Source: Hypomesus transpacificus (taxonomy: Eukaryota > Chordata > Actinopteri > Osmeriformes > Osmeridae). Taken from it: a stretch of 64,000 nucleotides of DNA. The stretch covers positions 5,046,098 to 5,110,097 of the forward strand of contig NC_061064.1 in NCBI RefSeq assembly GCF_021917145.1, written 5' to 3'. Positions 1 to 14,610 of the stretch are shown piece by piece (position 1 is the stretch's first letter; the number at the start of each line of letters is the position of its first letter). The notes beneath the pieces are model-generated. The model was not told the DNA's origin. It searched no databases and saw nothing but the letters and a program-made list of their open reading frames with translations. The position numbers and the translations under genes are program-made.

Positions 1-657
1 AGAGGAGACACCATCGGCATTACCTACCGGCCACCACCTGGGGATAAGGTCCCTGGTAGTACACTTCCACCCCCCACCACCACCCCAATCCGTCAGCAAT
101 TCTACTGATGTATCTGTCTAGTTTTTCTGACTGTCAGTATGACTGGGTGAGGACTGATCAAGCCACTGTCTCCCAGAATGTGGGAAACCTCGTCAGGATT
201 CGATCTGGGCTAAAAAGGAGATTTCAGATCAACTCTGAATGAGTGGGTGGCATCTCTCCAAATAGTGAGCCTTAAGCAGGTTCTACCCGGCCATTCCCCT
301 TTGAGATGGTATCCCAGGCCTTTAGTCTTCCGTTATTCGCCATCGGTCTACAGAGGTGAAAAAGATTGGAATAAAATTTGACAGATTACTTTTAAGAAGC
401 AGCGCTTCTCAAAGCCTTCGTATGGCATGAGGCTTTTACACGATAAATAAAACCGTCCAATAACGAGAGAAGCCTTGCCTCAACTGATCTCTCATAAATA
501 TACATGCCGTCATCTCTGTATACCGAGGATTTCACTGTCTAACTCGCCATGTTATTTGTGCTCCATAAGGTGAGGTAGGAATCGAAGGGGAGAGGGGGGA
601 TGTCCAGTTCACGCAGGCATGTTCTCCCCGTGGGTGTGCTTCCACAGGAGAGCTTAA

Positions 658-1041
658 CTAGCCTGGCTGCCAGCCCGACTTAGCCCCGCCCACAAAAAAA
701 TGCGGTCGGGAAGTTGGGTCTGGGGAAGCTCGGTTGGGGGAAAACTATGTCCGAACAGGAGCTGTTCGGACCAATAAAATTGTCAGGGCGGGCTTTATGC
801 GATGATGGACAGATGATCAACTGTGATGTAATCAACCAAATCACCAAAGAGCGCTTGGGTTGAATTGGTTTTCAACAAACAACGTATTACGTTGCTCTGA
901 TTGGTTGTATTACTATCCAATTGAGCGAAGAGGCATTTGTTTTACGAGTTCGGTTGAAACACGCCCCACACTCACAGCCCAACGGAGAGTTCTCAGACTC
1001 ACACTCTGACTAGAATTATGAGTATGACAACGTCAGGCTAG
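658..1041. mobile_element. Candidate non-autonomous DNA transposon (MITE-like)
   Basis: The stretch is bounded by a perfect 8-bp inverted pair, CTAGCCTG at 658 and CAGGCTAG ending at 1041. Inward of the pair the arms match only weakly. It has no coding capacity and contains several ATTGG/CCAAT-like words. The length of about 384 bp and the terminal inversion suit a MITE. I could not define a target-site duplication with confidence, so no family is assigned. Confidence 0.35.
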
Positions 1042-2396
1042 AGGTTGACTTCCTCATTAACACACAGCCATTCATAACAGCCAAAATGTAAGCAAAGAAA
1101 TTGAGGGTCGAGTGGTCGAGCATCCAGAGAGAGAGAGAGAGAGTGTTCGGTGAATAAGCAAGCGAGTCCATGTTGATTGGTGAAATATCAGAGGCGAGTG
1201 CCTAGAATTGGATCCGTAAAGCGACCGTGAGGGACCTAACAAGCAATAGTGTGGGGTCCAATTTCAGTGATGTGACTTCGATTCCCAGCTGATTTGGAGA
1301 GGTGAGAGGCCATCATACAGGTCAGAGCCCCGTTCACATGCATCGGTGGTGTGGGTCACACCACCAGGCTGCCTCCTTTTTTCCCAAAACATCACACATG
1401 CAGTTGTGCTGAAGGTTAATGCCATTGGTGCAGGTCCACATAACAACACAGGCAATAGTAACAGCAGGATGTGCGACATACGTTTTGATGGGGTTTCCTG
1501 GCGACCTTGACGCCCTTTGTAGGCAAGAGTTTTACGAGGAAAAGAGATATACAGTTTATGATTGCAGTACCCATACGATCTATGGAGCTTCCCCCCCTTA
1601 CTGACAAAGGACGCACGGGGGGCCAGTTACGGATCTCCCGTGTCACCTTGGGCTAACTAATCCAGAGATTGCAGTCACTGGTCTTTGCTGAGTGGTTGTG
1701 TGCTTTACTTAGTGATGAGTAGAAAGAATGCCTCTCATGTTATGTTTGGTTAATCAAACAGAGTACTACCCAGACGCCACCCTCCATCTACCCCTTCCCT
1801 AGGACACATCCATACAGGCACCCATCTCTTACGGACACATTACAAATATGATATGTGGTGTATGCTCTCATATGCCTGTAAATATACATATGCTATGTAA
1901 AGAACATGATACAGTTGTTATCTTGGTGATGATTATGGCAATTCATGGATTATTTTATTAAGGATTTGTTCCTTTGGTTGAATGTTATAAAAGGTCAAAC
2001 TCCAAAGATGTCTCATAGATTTATGTTGCTCGGAGACAAACGGACAATGACGGATGAAGGTCAGAAGAATCTTGTTAAAAGCAAGCAGAAGATGGAGGAT
2101 GATATATCCACACTGTCTGTGCAATTTGAGTTTTTGCAAACCTGGTTTAAATATCACATCAATTTGGAACAAAGACAAATAGATTTCATGAATGTGGTAC
2201 TGTGTAACTGTGGTACTTGGATTATGAATCTGGTGCGGTATGGAATACTAGTTCACCCATTCTTAAAATGAAGGAAATCACTTCAGTTGAGGCACTGTAA
2301 TATGACAAAGACAGTGGTCCAGTATCATCTTGTAGGCTATAAAAAAAATAGTAAAAATCAAATTCAATTAAAAAGACTATAATCCCCCTCATTTTT

Positions 2397-2474
2397 GGAA
2401 GGCATTTCCCCTGGGATTAGGATGAACGACAATGTGGAAGGCATTTCCCCTGGGATTAGGATGAACGACAATGT
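2397..2474. repeat. Exact 39-bp tandem duplication
   Basis: Positions 2397-2435 and 2436-2474 are identical 39-bp copies in direct head-to-tail order (each begins GGAAGGCATTTCCCC and ends ACGACAATGT). There is no coding context. The perfect identity suggests a recent duplication. Confidence 0.95.
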
Positions 2475-3399
2475 ACCTCATCATCGAGCCAATTGAGACA
2501 GAAATCCATTTGACCACAGAATCTCAACAGGGTTATCAGTGGACTCAGAGGGGAGGGACGGCTCCCAGGCTGCCGGTTTGATTTAGAGGGCACACTAGAT
2601 TAACTGAAGGCTGTCACGACCCTCTACATTCACTCGGGGGGGAAGAAGAGTTCAAGAATCCTTCATTGGTTCCATTGAATAGTATAAACTAGAGGGAATG
2701 TTCCAATTTGATGAATAGGTTTCAAAAGTGTCTACAAATAATGTGCAAGAGTACATGTATTCTTGGGATAGAGGGAGAATAGTATGTACCAATTACTGTA
2801 TTCACGGAAAAGCTAACTGAATGATTGTAATTTAGCACAGCATACTGTAACAGCTGACATTCTGAATTTAAATTCTATGCTGCCACTACAAAGAGATATG
2901 TCAGAATGAACCATATCTAACATATCTAGGTTGGAAGGATGATTGAAAAAGTAAATTACTTGTTTCACTTGAAGCAGGGACCTGTAATTAGAATTTTCCT
3001 CTGCTCATGTTCTCTTTAGCTGAATTCTACACTGCCACTTTGGAATTTCAAAGGGTAGCAAGCCTAATTTCTTCCATATATAACTCGGGGGATTTGAAGC
3101 ACATTATCATGACAACAATACCGTGCCCCAGTTTAGAAAGTAGGTCTTTATGTGAATTCCTGACTTGAATGTTTGATGGAGTGTAGTCATAATCACTGTG
3201 GCGTCTTACCTTTGATAAAACACAAGGGAGGCCTAGTCCTAACAAATGATATGCATGCACATTGTATTCTGTATATCGAGTACTGCATTTCTAGCTTGGC
3301 GGTACTCTTGCCAGCGAACCGTCTGTCAGTATGGAAACCTACCCTGTCCAGCAGAAGCTTTGCTGTTGGCCGTCATGGCTCCGGATCCTTGTCTCTGGA

Positions 3400-3407
3400 A
3401 GAGAGAG

Positions 3408-3469
<62 letters not shown>
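3400..3469. repeat. (GA)n microsatellite
   Basis: An almost pure GA run of about 70 bp with one ATA interruption near 3408-3410. A 17-base G homopolymer follows at 3591-3607, then an ATGT/TG array at about 3695-3746. These runs create artefactual open frames here. Confidence 0.95.
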
Positions 3470-3472
<3 letters not shown>

Positions 3473-4139
3473 ACATCAATATACCTCCAATTCGACCAAA
3501 ACAAATATAACACACTTCATGAGAAAACCTTCCGTGTCTGTATGCAGTTCCTCAAATCCCAACCGTTTGACCTGGCGACAAAACAGGGAAGGGGGGGGGG
3601 GGGGGGGTGGTGCCCTGATCCAGAATGCAGGTTTAAAGCCATTACTGCTATTGGAAATCTGTTCTCTGATGGAATCTCTGGCCCGAACCTCTATATGTAT
3701 GTATGCATGTATGTATGTGTGTGTGTGTGTATAGTGTGTGTGTGTTTAAACTACAGTGTGTTCCTCACAGTGTCAGTGAAGCAGCTGAGCCCAGCATAGA
3801 AGCCCCACCATGCAGCATCCTCTCCACACTGAATTATTAATCCGGCGCTTTCAATGAATTTCAAACACAGCGGTTCAGCTTTGATGCTGGGCAGCTAAGG
3901 AAAGGACAACAAAACAAACCCTCCTACCCCCCCAAAATAAGGGTGGGGTGGTGGTGGTGGTGGGGGGGGGGCATCCTCCATTTCCTCTGTGTCATTATGG
4001 CCATCTGTTTCTCAGCGTAAAAACCAAAAGGAGTCATTGACACTGGGGTGCTGGCGTCCATGATGGGCCTCATTGGTCTGCATTGTGTTCTTCACGGCGG
4101 GAATCAGAGTGACGCTAAACTCACACCTCACCCCACCCC

Positions 4140-4227
4140 TTGGGGGAGGGGGAACAGGGTGGAGGGGGAACAGGGTGGAGGGGGAACAGGGGGGAGGGGG
4201 AACAGGGGGAGGGGGTGGGGGGGGCGG
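4140..4227 (+). repeat. G-rich minisatellite with quadruplex potential
   Basis: About four imperfect units of roughly 16 bp built on GGAGGGGGAACAGGGT are followed by a G-run tail. Many runs of three or more G lie within short spacing, which fits the usual G-quadruplex pattern on the plus strand. Confidence 0.85.
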
Positions 4228-6270
4228 CTTGAGTGCCAGTTGAAAAATTGCCACAAATCATATGAGAATTATTGCTGAGGAGATATTAAAGCTTCATCTG
4301 ACTATCAATCATAAGATGGTTTCTGCACAGAGTGAGAGAAAGGTTGATGTCTTACTTGGCTTTACTGTAACTACACTAATGGAAAGGAAGGAAGGCCATT
4401 CTAGAAGGCTATCGACCTCCTTTCTGGATTTTTCCGCTCAACCTTTCTCCTCAACTTTCTTTCTTCCACTTCCACGCTCCTTTCCTCTAACCTTATCCTA
4501 CTTCTCGTTCACTTTCCCTCTCGACCCATTCTTATCTCTCTCTCTCTACCTCTCTCTCTGTCTCCCTCCTTCCCTGAGTACACGGGGCTATGGCATCAGA
4601 CCTGGGAAGGAAGCAGAGCAGCTAATCTAAGTTCAAAGGCAGTAGACCCCCTTCTGCATCAGCCCACATTATACCCATGAAATGAACTTTTACAGTCTCC
4701 CGGTGCCATTGCCCAGCCGCGACAACCCTTCCCTGGCAGACACCACAGTCTGGTCCTGCACTGTTCTCAGACACATGGACTGAAGGGCCAATGAAAAAGC
4801 AGACACGCAAGCAGTATCAGAAGCAGCGTCCCTGTCTAATCTGGACTGATCCTCATGTTGTTGCTCCGAGTCATTTCTGATGGACAAGTCTGCCGTTTGT
4901 TGGCTCCCGGGCGCACTCAAAGGCCAGCTGATGCGCCTGGAAGGGCTGTGATGAGGGAGGCTTTCACAGAGGGGACGTGTCCTTCTTCACTTTGAGAGAT
5001 AATTCACACATGAAGTCGGAGGAGCTTATGGAACGCGTCCCCTGTCTCTGCACTCCCTCCTTCCCCTCCTCCCACTCTGGCTCTGTCTCTCTCTCAGTTT
5101 CTCTCTCTCCCTCTGTCGCTCTGTGATCCCTCTCTCTGCCTAGATACGGTGGAAGCTTACATAACGCCTCTCTGGTCATGATATGCAGGAAGATTACTCT
5201 CAATACGCTGGCACATTTCCCCCCACATTATTCCTCCCGCTTCTCCTCCTCCAGTTTGGCTTTTATCTCTCCTCTTTCAGCTCTATCTTTGTTTTTCAGC
5301 CCTTAATAAACGTGCAGAGAAAAAGAGGGCATTTGCATAAAAATTCATATGAGGTTTTGGAAACCACGAGTGAATTTCAAATGAGGCGATTGTCTCAGCC
5401 TGTCTGACTCTTACTGTTGTTGGCTGAGGCCTGGCACAACGTTCACATGAAAAGCTCTCTCAGTGGCTATTCCAGAGACATCTAACCGAGACGTATGGCT
5501 GTCCTCATGAGATTCAAACACTCACAAGGAAACCCATATCGACCGCCCTTCCCGTGGCAACCTCGGCTGCTGTTCCGTAGAAATCGGTTGCTATGGTGAG
5601 TTTCAGGTAAGTGGAGCCACATTGGCAATTCACTCCGATCTGTTAGATGAACCTGCGTCAGAGTAGCCACGAAAACAAATAGACCACGCATCCCCTTATT
5701 CCTCTGTTCTCCAGGGTCTTTCGCTTTCATATTTCCTCTCTTCCCCACACAGGAGCAGTGGGAGACCATAAACAATCTTGATTAAAATGACAACAAGGTC
5801 CGTTGGGATCTTTGGTCCTTTGTCTCAGTGTTGGAACTTGTTCTCTCGAAGGAGCAGTTGATGGTCTGACAATGAAATAATATGACATGACATATTGGCA
5901 GCCTTGGCCTTCGCAAGATGTATGTCCTTTGTTGTTTAGTGTTGAAACATATGGAAAGCAATTGATCTATTGTTTGCTAAATGCTACCTAGCACCACATA
6001 CAGTATTGGAAACGACTTAGCGAAGGTAATAGAAGGGAACGTCTTTGACATTATTGCCAAAGCATAGATGTGAACACTAAAGAGTATGTCTGGCAAGGGT
6101 TCAACACCAGCACAAGTTAAGATGTTGTGCCAATCTGCTCTAAGAGATGCATGTTATTAGCATATTTTGTCTCATGTGAAGGACTGAATGAATATGTATG
6201 CCTGGGTGACAGAGGGACACAAATGAACTGGCTCTAGAGAAAGAAGAACCTCCAGTACACACCTGGTCCA

Positions 6271-6303
6271 ACACACACACTCACACACACTCACTCACAC
6301 ACT

Positions 6304-6334
<31 letters not shown>

Positions 6335-6345
6335 ACACACACACA

Positions 6346-6413
<68 letters not shown>

Positions 6414-6416
6414 CAC
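6271..6416. repeat. (CA)n microsatellite with CACT interruptions
   Basis: About 145 bp of CA repeat, broken at intervals by CACTCA variants that give it a higher-order pattern. Open frames over it encode only alternating Cys-Val or Ser-Val and are not genes. Confidence 0.95.
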
Positions 6417-7751
6417 CATGCTCTCCCATACGCTTCCCACCCTTTTCATTTTTAATAGCACAGCTCTTTGCCACTCATTCGCCTTCATCCTCTCCTCCAT
6501 TCTCTCCCTCCTTCTTCCAGCATGCTCGTGCATTATTATAGCGGATCTCCCGTCTCCACGGGGAAGGTGAGCGCCGAGCGTGGAGCTTCTGCAGCGCACG
6601 CCCGTTTATAATTCACGATTCCAAACATGAGGCCACACAGTCTCATCTCATCGTCCCTTGATGTTGAAACCCCATAAGCACACCAAGGTAGTAGTTACTA
6701 TGGTGATGATGACACATGGGAGGGCAGGCGTTAATGGGAGTTTGAATGAACTGAGGTTGGGATGGACCACACCACAAACTCCCATCTGCAACCTCGTCCA
6801 CGCACCTGATTTCCATGTCGATTACAAGGCCTGACGCTCGTCAGCCAATCCAACAGACAGCTCGGGCTAGTCAGTAACTGAATGTCAATACTACCTTGCC
6901 GCACCAGGCATTCACTTGTCAAAACTTTGAAATCCCATCCCCTCCAAACCTCTGTTGTCCAGCTATCCAGGCACCTCGAGGGGGGGGGGGATCGCCCGAG
7001 CTCTGAGAGGGCCAGTCAAGCCCCTAGAACTCATCAACCAAATCCAGAGCCTTCCGCCTGGATCTCTCTCCCTCACTCACTCCCTCCATTCATTCATCTT
7101 TGTTCTTCAAGTAAAGCCAAATATATCCAGTTGTTCATGTGGTCTTTAAACTCGTGAAATAGGCAGAATCTTCAAAGTGCCTACAGCTGGAGATAACAGG
7201 TCCTCCAGTGTTCGAGGTCTGCAGTGGCTGGCTCGGCTCAGCTCAGCTTGGTTCGGCTTGGTCGGGCCAGAAGCACAGGCCAAGGAAAGCTTGACTCTAA
7301 GTGGGCCAGCAAGAGATGCCAAAACAGATGGCTCACAATGTTTGAACGCTCATTTTGTGAGGCTTGCGCGTGACCAGTGTGCGTGCGCGCGTGTGAGCGC
7401 GCGTGTGTGTGCATGTGTGAGCGAGTGTGCTCGTGCGAGTCCAACTCATGCCAGACCTAAATAAAGATCTGATCACCCACTGATGTGTGCACTCAAAGCC
7501 TTTGGGGAAACAGACGGACTTCTCTCTGACTGAAAACCTGTGAGACTCCTGGAAATAGGAAGCAGGCTGCCGAACACCGATAGAATCGGGCTGCCATCCA
7601 TCTGGGTTTCGATTGCACATGACCGTGTGGGAGCAGGCACCCATGCCCAGTCAGAGAGACTGTTTACCCGGAGGGCAGACTCATGACTCGTGGCTGTTAC
7701 ATGCTGGCATGCTCAAGTGCCATCACGCCTCTTTCCTGTACATCTGAGCCC

Positions 7752-8080
<329 letters not shown>

Positions 8081-11000
8081 CTCACTCTCACCTTCATCTT
8101 GACCTCGACTCCTCTCTCCTCACGGACAGGGAGCTACATGACAAGTAGAGCCTAAGTCACTGACACAAGTCCCAACAACCTCCTATGGTGGTTTTGAACG
8201 ACGTGGGGGTGAATAACCGCTAAACAAACTGCCAGGTTAGCAAAATGTCCACACCGTTTAGAGATTACAATCTAATATAGCTGAATGTTTTCTTTTTCCT
8301 ACAAAGTTCTGCATGATTTTCACCAAAACCACTTCGGGAGAGGTTTTGCATATCTCAGCTCGAGCCAAATTCAGCATCAGCCTTTGAAATGTTTGTGAGC
8401 AGAATGGAGGGGGAAAGTGAAACATCTTAAATGTGCTTGGGGTTGCTGAGTCATCGTTGTGACCGTTGCTGACCCTGAGTCACAGATGAGATCTGGGGTT
8501 CGCCGGACCCTGACCTCACGAACACCCGCGGTGATGGCTCGCATTCCCCTTTGGTGGGAGGCTATCAATCTGGAGCACCACTCTGACAAACTGTCAGAAC
8601 GTTCTGTCGCAACCACAGCGACCACGCCAGGAAGACCTGCGTCCAATGACTCTGCTGACAGGGCACAAAAGACAAAACCAGAATAACAAAATTCTTCTTC
8701 TTCTGGCCCATAGATGACATGGACAAGACCACCGGCGCCTCGTTAAGAAAAAGAGGGCGTGGGGTAACAGCAGGCACGGTCAGACACAGGCTGTTCGCTG
8801 ACTGTCCACAGCGAGGCCGGTGGAGGTAGGAGTGGGCTCCGTCTAACTCCTGGAGATAACGACGCCCTGCGCCAGTCTCAGTCCGGACATGAACACAGCG
8901 TCGACCAAGGCTCCGCTTGCCATGGTCCCTGAGGAGAGGACAAGATGCTGGCCTGCTCCCAGCCCCATATGCTGCAGTCGGTCGGAGAGCTTGACTAATG
9001 AACAATGATGATGATAATGATAGTAATAACGATTATAAGGACGAGCTGTCTGGGGTTGTTACAGTTAACGTTAAGTGAAGGCGCTGTACTCAACAGCTCT
9101 GGAAGGCTCGTGGTTTGGATCAACAACGGAGAGCGGAGCATCAATCATCTTCTCCTCCGGTTTGTCTCAGATACATTAAATAAGCATGGTATCTTAATAC
9201 GTATGTTAATTATTCATTAAATAAATCACACTCCAAAAGAAACGGGTGGAACAAGAGCTCATGTCTGATACCACTCTGCCATTACCGGCTCCATCCATAA
9301 ATGGATGAGCAGCCATTTATTACACGCTGCACTGAACGCACACGCACACACAGTCCTAGGACTTCAGCCTCTGCCATGCACCTGCCCCCTGTAAGTGGTA
9401 AAGTGGTAAACCAATGAGTACTTTCCCCTTTGGGCTTGTTCAATCCAGCCCCGCCTGCAGAGCTTGGCTCAAGCCACTGCGCACTGCGTTTAACCTGACG
9501 TCTGCAAGAGGTCTGGCGCGACACGCCACAACCCCTCCTGGCACCGCCACCCAAAGGGATGCCAACCTGTCTTAGCTGACCCCCGACTGCTGCCAACCGA
9601 CATCCAGGATGCTGCTACATCAAGCTTGCCGAGGGGGGAACTTCCTGCAGCATGCGTTTGAATGGTCTCCATGGAACCGAGGACATTTATACTTAGCGAG
9701 TATCGCTTCCTGTCGGATGCAAACATGTCAGATTAACCTATGTCAGCTCTTATACAACAAACTCACATCTTGCAGTGATGAAAGTGTGGCACGGCAGTGG
9801 GGGTTGGGGGGGGGTATGGGATTAATCAAATAAATAAATGATCCTTCTCCCCCCGGCCGTTTGTTGGTCTATTTTGGGTTCTTCTGGCAGCTTGGGCTCT
9901 CCAGAGGAGCCCCGTGCTGCACTCACTGTCTATTAACTATTTAACGAGGAGTCGAGGAAGTAGGCCACAGACCAAGTCTCAACCCAACGCCGTCCCACCT
10001 CCTCGGCGGCGAAAGAGACTCCCCGAAGCCCGGGAGAGGGCCGGAAGCCGGGAGTGACAAGTGTGGGTCAGACACGGCTGAGGACAGAGGGAAGAGCGGC
10101 AGGGGGAGGAAGCGAAGGGGGGGGCCGCCCGCATGGATGAAGACGTCAGGACGGGTGCATCCAGGAAACTGGGAAAACGGAATGTTTTGAGATTCGTGGA
10201 CACGGGAAGCCGAGATCAAATCGAATTCTTATTCAGCGCTTCGACGACATTGTCTACTAATTGTCAGCGTGTCCACAGTTTGCAGTCACGGATCAAAGTC
10301 AAGGATGGGCCGTAAATCTACTAATTGGTGAAACAAAGGGAAAAATCGAATGTTGGAATGACTGACTGTTGACATCTTCCATCCATTAACCATAGAGTTC
10401 CCCCCCCCCTGTGGTAGATTTCTTTCACACCCCTCTCCCAGGTCAGGGGAGTGTTGACATCCATCCACATGCACAGGTGCTCCAGCGCACACATCAGCTG
10501 CCTGACACAAACCACTCGACTCGGGATGGGCTCCCTCTGATGAATGCTTTCCAGGCAGGACGTTGAGCTGCGCTGGTCCTCCATCGTTATTCCCCCACTG
10601 GAGACCGAGCCAAGTCCCCTCGTCTGTCGCCAACACATTAGCTGCCTCAGACCAAACCGTAATTCTATTTAATGTGTTACTTCCACCTCAGTGGTTTCAC
10701 GTTTGGCAAGGGGGCCCGATGGTGAAAATTCATTACGAGCGCATCCCGAAATTATTACTTAAACTGATAGCCGTTGGAATTCTGTCAAATGGCCATTCAC
10801 CTTGACATTGCTGCATGCTCAGCAAAGACTTGAAGCCAAGTTTAGAGTGATGCCGTGGAGAGGTCTTCTTCTCATGCGTACATGCATTGGTGTTGCAGGG
10901 CAGACTCGGGGTGCTCAAGTTGGCTTGATTTCTCCATCCATCTATGAACTGAAGCTGACATGGCCACTATTTTAAAAAGGTTTGGGGTCAGTTCTGCCCG

Positions 11001-14000
11001 CGAGATGAATAAAGTTAAGGATGACCTTGATGGTATTGACCGTAGGGGTGGGTTTGTTCCAAGTAAAGCACGTGACAGCGATTAAGCGATTGCGGTGTTA
11101 GCCAACTTCTCTGATTTGCTCGGACACTGCGTTTCCCTGTTTGTTAGAAGTGGTTTAAAAGTCAATGGGGGCATTTTGCCCCAGCGCTTGCCCCAGAGAT
11201 GTTGTAACACTGTGCGAGAAGAGGTGCTGTTTTGTTGAGTCAGTCAGTCTCGCTCAACTGTAACTCAAAGTCACACATTCAGATCATAAAAATGATTTCT
11301 TCTGCAGATTTCTTCTTTCAGGTATTAAATCAATTCCAAATGTAATTGGTCTAAAGGAACCAACCTATATTTTTCGACAGGGATACTTCAACACGTGATC
11401 TGTTGAAAGTTAGGAAGAACCTCGCTCTCTCCTTCTAACCTTAATCTCTGTTCATAACATAAGGAGGAAGTAGCAGTTTCTCTCCCTGCTGGAATAATCC
11501 GAGCAAAACTAATGACACAGCAGCATGGTTTCCTCATAAAACATTACCAGACATTAGGCTGACTCCAGGGCATTCAGTACAGCTTACAAGACATAGCTAC
11601 TATCTACTGTGTCTCTGTCAGAGTGAGTAATCAGTTCACTCAGGCTGGCCGTGAGTGAGGCCTGTCACTCAAACAGGACTGGAGGGCTATGCAAAGTACA
11701 GTATATGCCCACTCTTCAGAATCCACAATCCTGTGCAGTTGCATCCAAGATCAGTATAAAAACAAGAACGACTGTCCTTTTTACATACAGTGCATGTGAA
11801 TCAACAGAACGCTGTCCTCGGCTCTTAGTTCAGGGGTGTTGGACTAAATCCCTCAATGACTGGTCGAACAGCAGCATCAGGGTAAACCCATTCTCTCTCT
11901 GTGGAATTTGGAAAACCTCAACCTTCAAGCTGAGTTCACCTCCTCCTGTTTAAGTCTCTGCGACACTTCTCTCCACAGACAAACACATACACAGAGACAC
12001 ACACAGAGACACACACACACACACTGGATATTCGCTGATGTTTGCCATTTTCTCTCTAAATACAGCCAGCAGCCAGGATTAGAGCAGTGGGTAAGGTCAA
12101 CCTGAGTGCTGGAATCACAGCGTACTAACAATTTAGATGGATTACAGTTTATCTGTAATCTGAGTGTATCTGTTTATCTGAGTGTAATCTCTGCTCATTG
12201 TGTGGGGTGATTAGGGTCCGAGTGAGGTAGGATTCCCCCACTGTCTCAAAATTATTCTGATTGTGTCACGAGTGGAATGTTGCTAAAAATGTAAACAAAT
12301 GTAAGTTTGTTATGTATTATGTAAGGGCAATACATGAATAACTGAGGGCTGTGAGCAAGGGGAAAGGGATTTGCTTCCAATATGTTTGAGTTATTTGTGA
12401 AAGTGTAATTTTACATTTGATGGACATGGACAAGTGAGATTAAAGCAACCATCCAGGGAGTACCGAACATGAAAACTCTTCATTAAGGTCAGAAATAGGT
12501 CAAGGCAAAAAAGCATCTACTAAAAAAGTACTTTAGCTGACTGAGTTGCCGTCTAAATCTGTACGATATACACTTTTGAACTGAATTTAATTCACTTCAC
12601 TCTAATTCATCAGCGGTTACTGGGATTTAAAAGGACACAAACTGACAATCCCCTTCCCTGCCTCCCGCATCACAGCCAAGATGACCTTTTTCCTCTAATT
12701 GGTGGCAACCTTTTCACACACTCTCTCTTTCCATTGATGTATAAAGAAAGGTTGAAGAGGAGGCCTGGTCCACTTGTGATGATGAAACAGGAAGCTGTGC
12801 TGGGTAGGGGCCAGAGCCACAAGTCCCATGACATTAAAGGCAGTGGTGAAAACACACACAGTGGACCGGACAATCAATCAAATATTCTCTAAAAGGGTGT
12901 TGCATCAGCAAGGTGGGGCATCCTCTACGGAGGGTATAGGATTAAAACAACCTGGATTTCTCTAGAAGATTTATAGCCTTATTAGCATGGCGCACGCTTT
13001 ACTAGAATTAGATGATCAATTATGAAATAACTGTGTAAGAGTATAGCCTAAATTATAACTACCGGCACTGAATGTATTTAAGATCATTAATGTTGCAATG
13101 AAAAATGATCAGAAATGTATTAAATTAATTTATTCCATGTTTCTGTGTTTCCATGTTGGTGTAAAAATTGCACGGCAACTCATCTGAACCATAAGAGACG
13201 GCCCAGCACAACAATATTCACACAGCTTGAACACGCACTATACTTTTCACATTGTTTGTTTATTTGTGTGTTCACACTTAAATACCCTTCCATGTGAGTA
13301 AATATTTTGCTGTATGTAGCCTTTTCTAAAGCTCAGTTGTGTCTCCATCCACATGGAAAACACCTAACCACTGGACCATGATCTGAAAGCTAATCAGTCG
13401 AGACTGGCTGCACCCAGATTTCAAACCTTCAGGCTACACCAAGAAGCTTTTTCTCTCCATTTCTGCCTAACTCCCACCACCACCCCCACCCTATCTCCCT
13501 CTCTCCCAATCCATCTATCCAGTTTATCCATCTGCCAGTCTCATCAAGATCGACAACCACGCGCTGACATTGGTTTGGAGCACATAACGAGGGTTAGGGT
13601 GGAGGCCCGGGGCTTTAGCGGGGAGGGATGGGGACACGCAGGATCATCTAGCTCTCATCGTACCAACACTGCACCAGGGCAGCCGTTATGTATGACATCA
13701 TGTTTCATCATGTCCGAGCACAAAGCTTGAGGGACTTAAAGATGCAAGATTCAGGACAGTAGACCGCATGGATGTCTGGTCCCCAAGTTCCATTTTGAGG
13801 CATGGAGACTCCACCCAGCCCGACCTTGACTTTATCATGCAGACGCTATTGAGTGAGTCTGGCCCATCTCCATGTGTTTATGGGACAGTGCTCACTCTGC
13901 AGATCAGTCAGTAGAGCAGGATTACATAACCCCCCCTGGCAACAGAGGTATTGAACAAATCCGCTTAATATCTGTGTTTGTGGAGACCAGATTTCAATCT

Positions 14001-14306
14001 CGGCCATACCCCTTTGAATGTGGGGGGATGTGGGTTTAGAGCTGGGGGCTAATGCTCCCTCACACCCCCCCCTCACATTTAGTAGATGTACAGATGTGTT
14101 GACAAATAGTACACTGCATAATACTTAAGAGATTACCGAGCTGCTTTTCAGCAGCCATGTTACTCCAAAGCCCCAGGAGCCAACGGTTACTATGTGAATT
14201 AAGGACAGGGAGACCAATCAATCTTCGAGGCTTTTATGAAACAGGGGGGGGAGAGTGTGAGAGCGCTCGATGATTGCATGTGATTCTGTCTCTTGTTCAG
14301 GTCTGA

Positions 14307-14308
<2 letters not shown>

Positions 14309-14382
<74 letters not shown>
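14309..14382. repeat. (TC)n microsatellite
   Basis: An uninterrupted TC run of about 74 bp. Confidence 0.97.
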
Positions 14383-14385
<3 letters not shown>

Positions 14386-14610
14386 TTCTCACTTGCACTG
14401 TTCTACTAAAACTCAACTACACTCCCTTTTTGTAACATGACAAATGTACTAACTAGGCACAAGTCTAGGTGCCTGCATGTCGTTTTGGGGAGACATGGCC
14501 GTTCCATGTCAATGCCGATGTGACTTGGGAGCACAGTACTCTGCAGATGCTGAGGAGCTCTCACCACAGTGACACCATGTTAGAAGCTTTGCCTCACAGC
14601 GGATTAAATG

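Noticed and set aside
3173-3799. 208-codon open frame on the plus strand
   Set aside because: It runs through a GA array, a G17 homopolymer and a TG array. The non-repeat part has no recognisable domain.
14501-14540. Minus-strand words resembling the DIDM part of PCP4 exon 3
   Set aside because: Only a few residues match, and the flanking codons do not give the acidic or IQ-motif sequence. There is no splice context.
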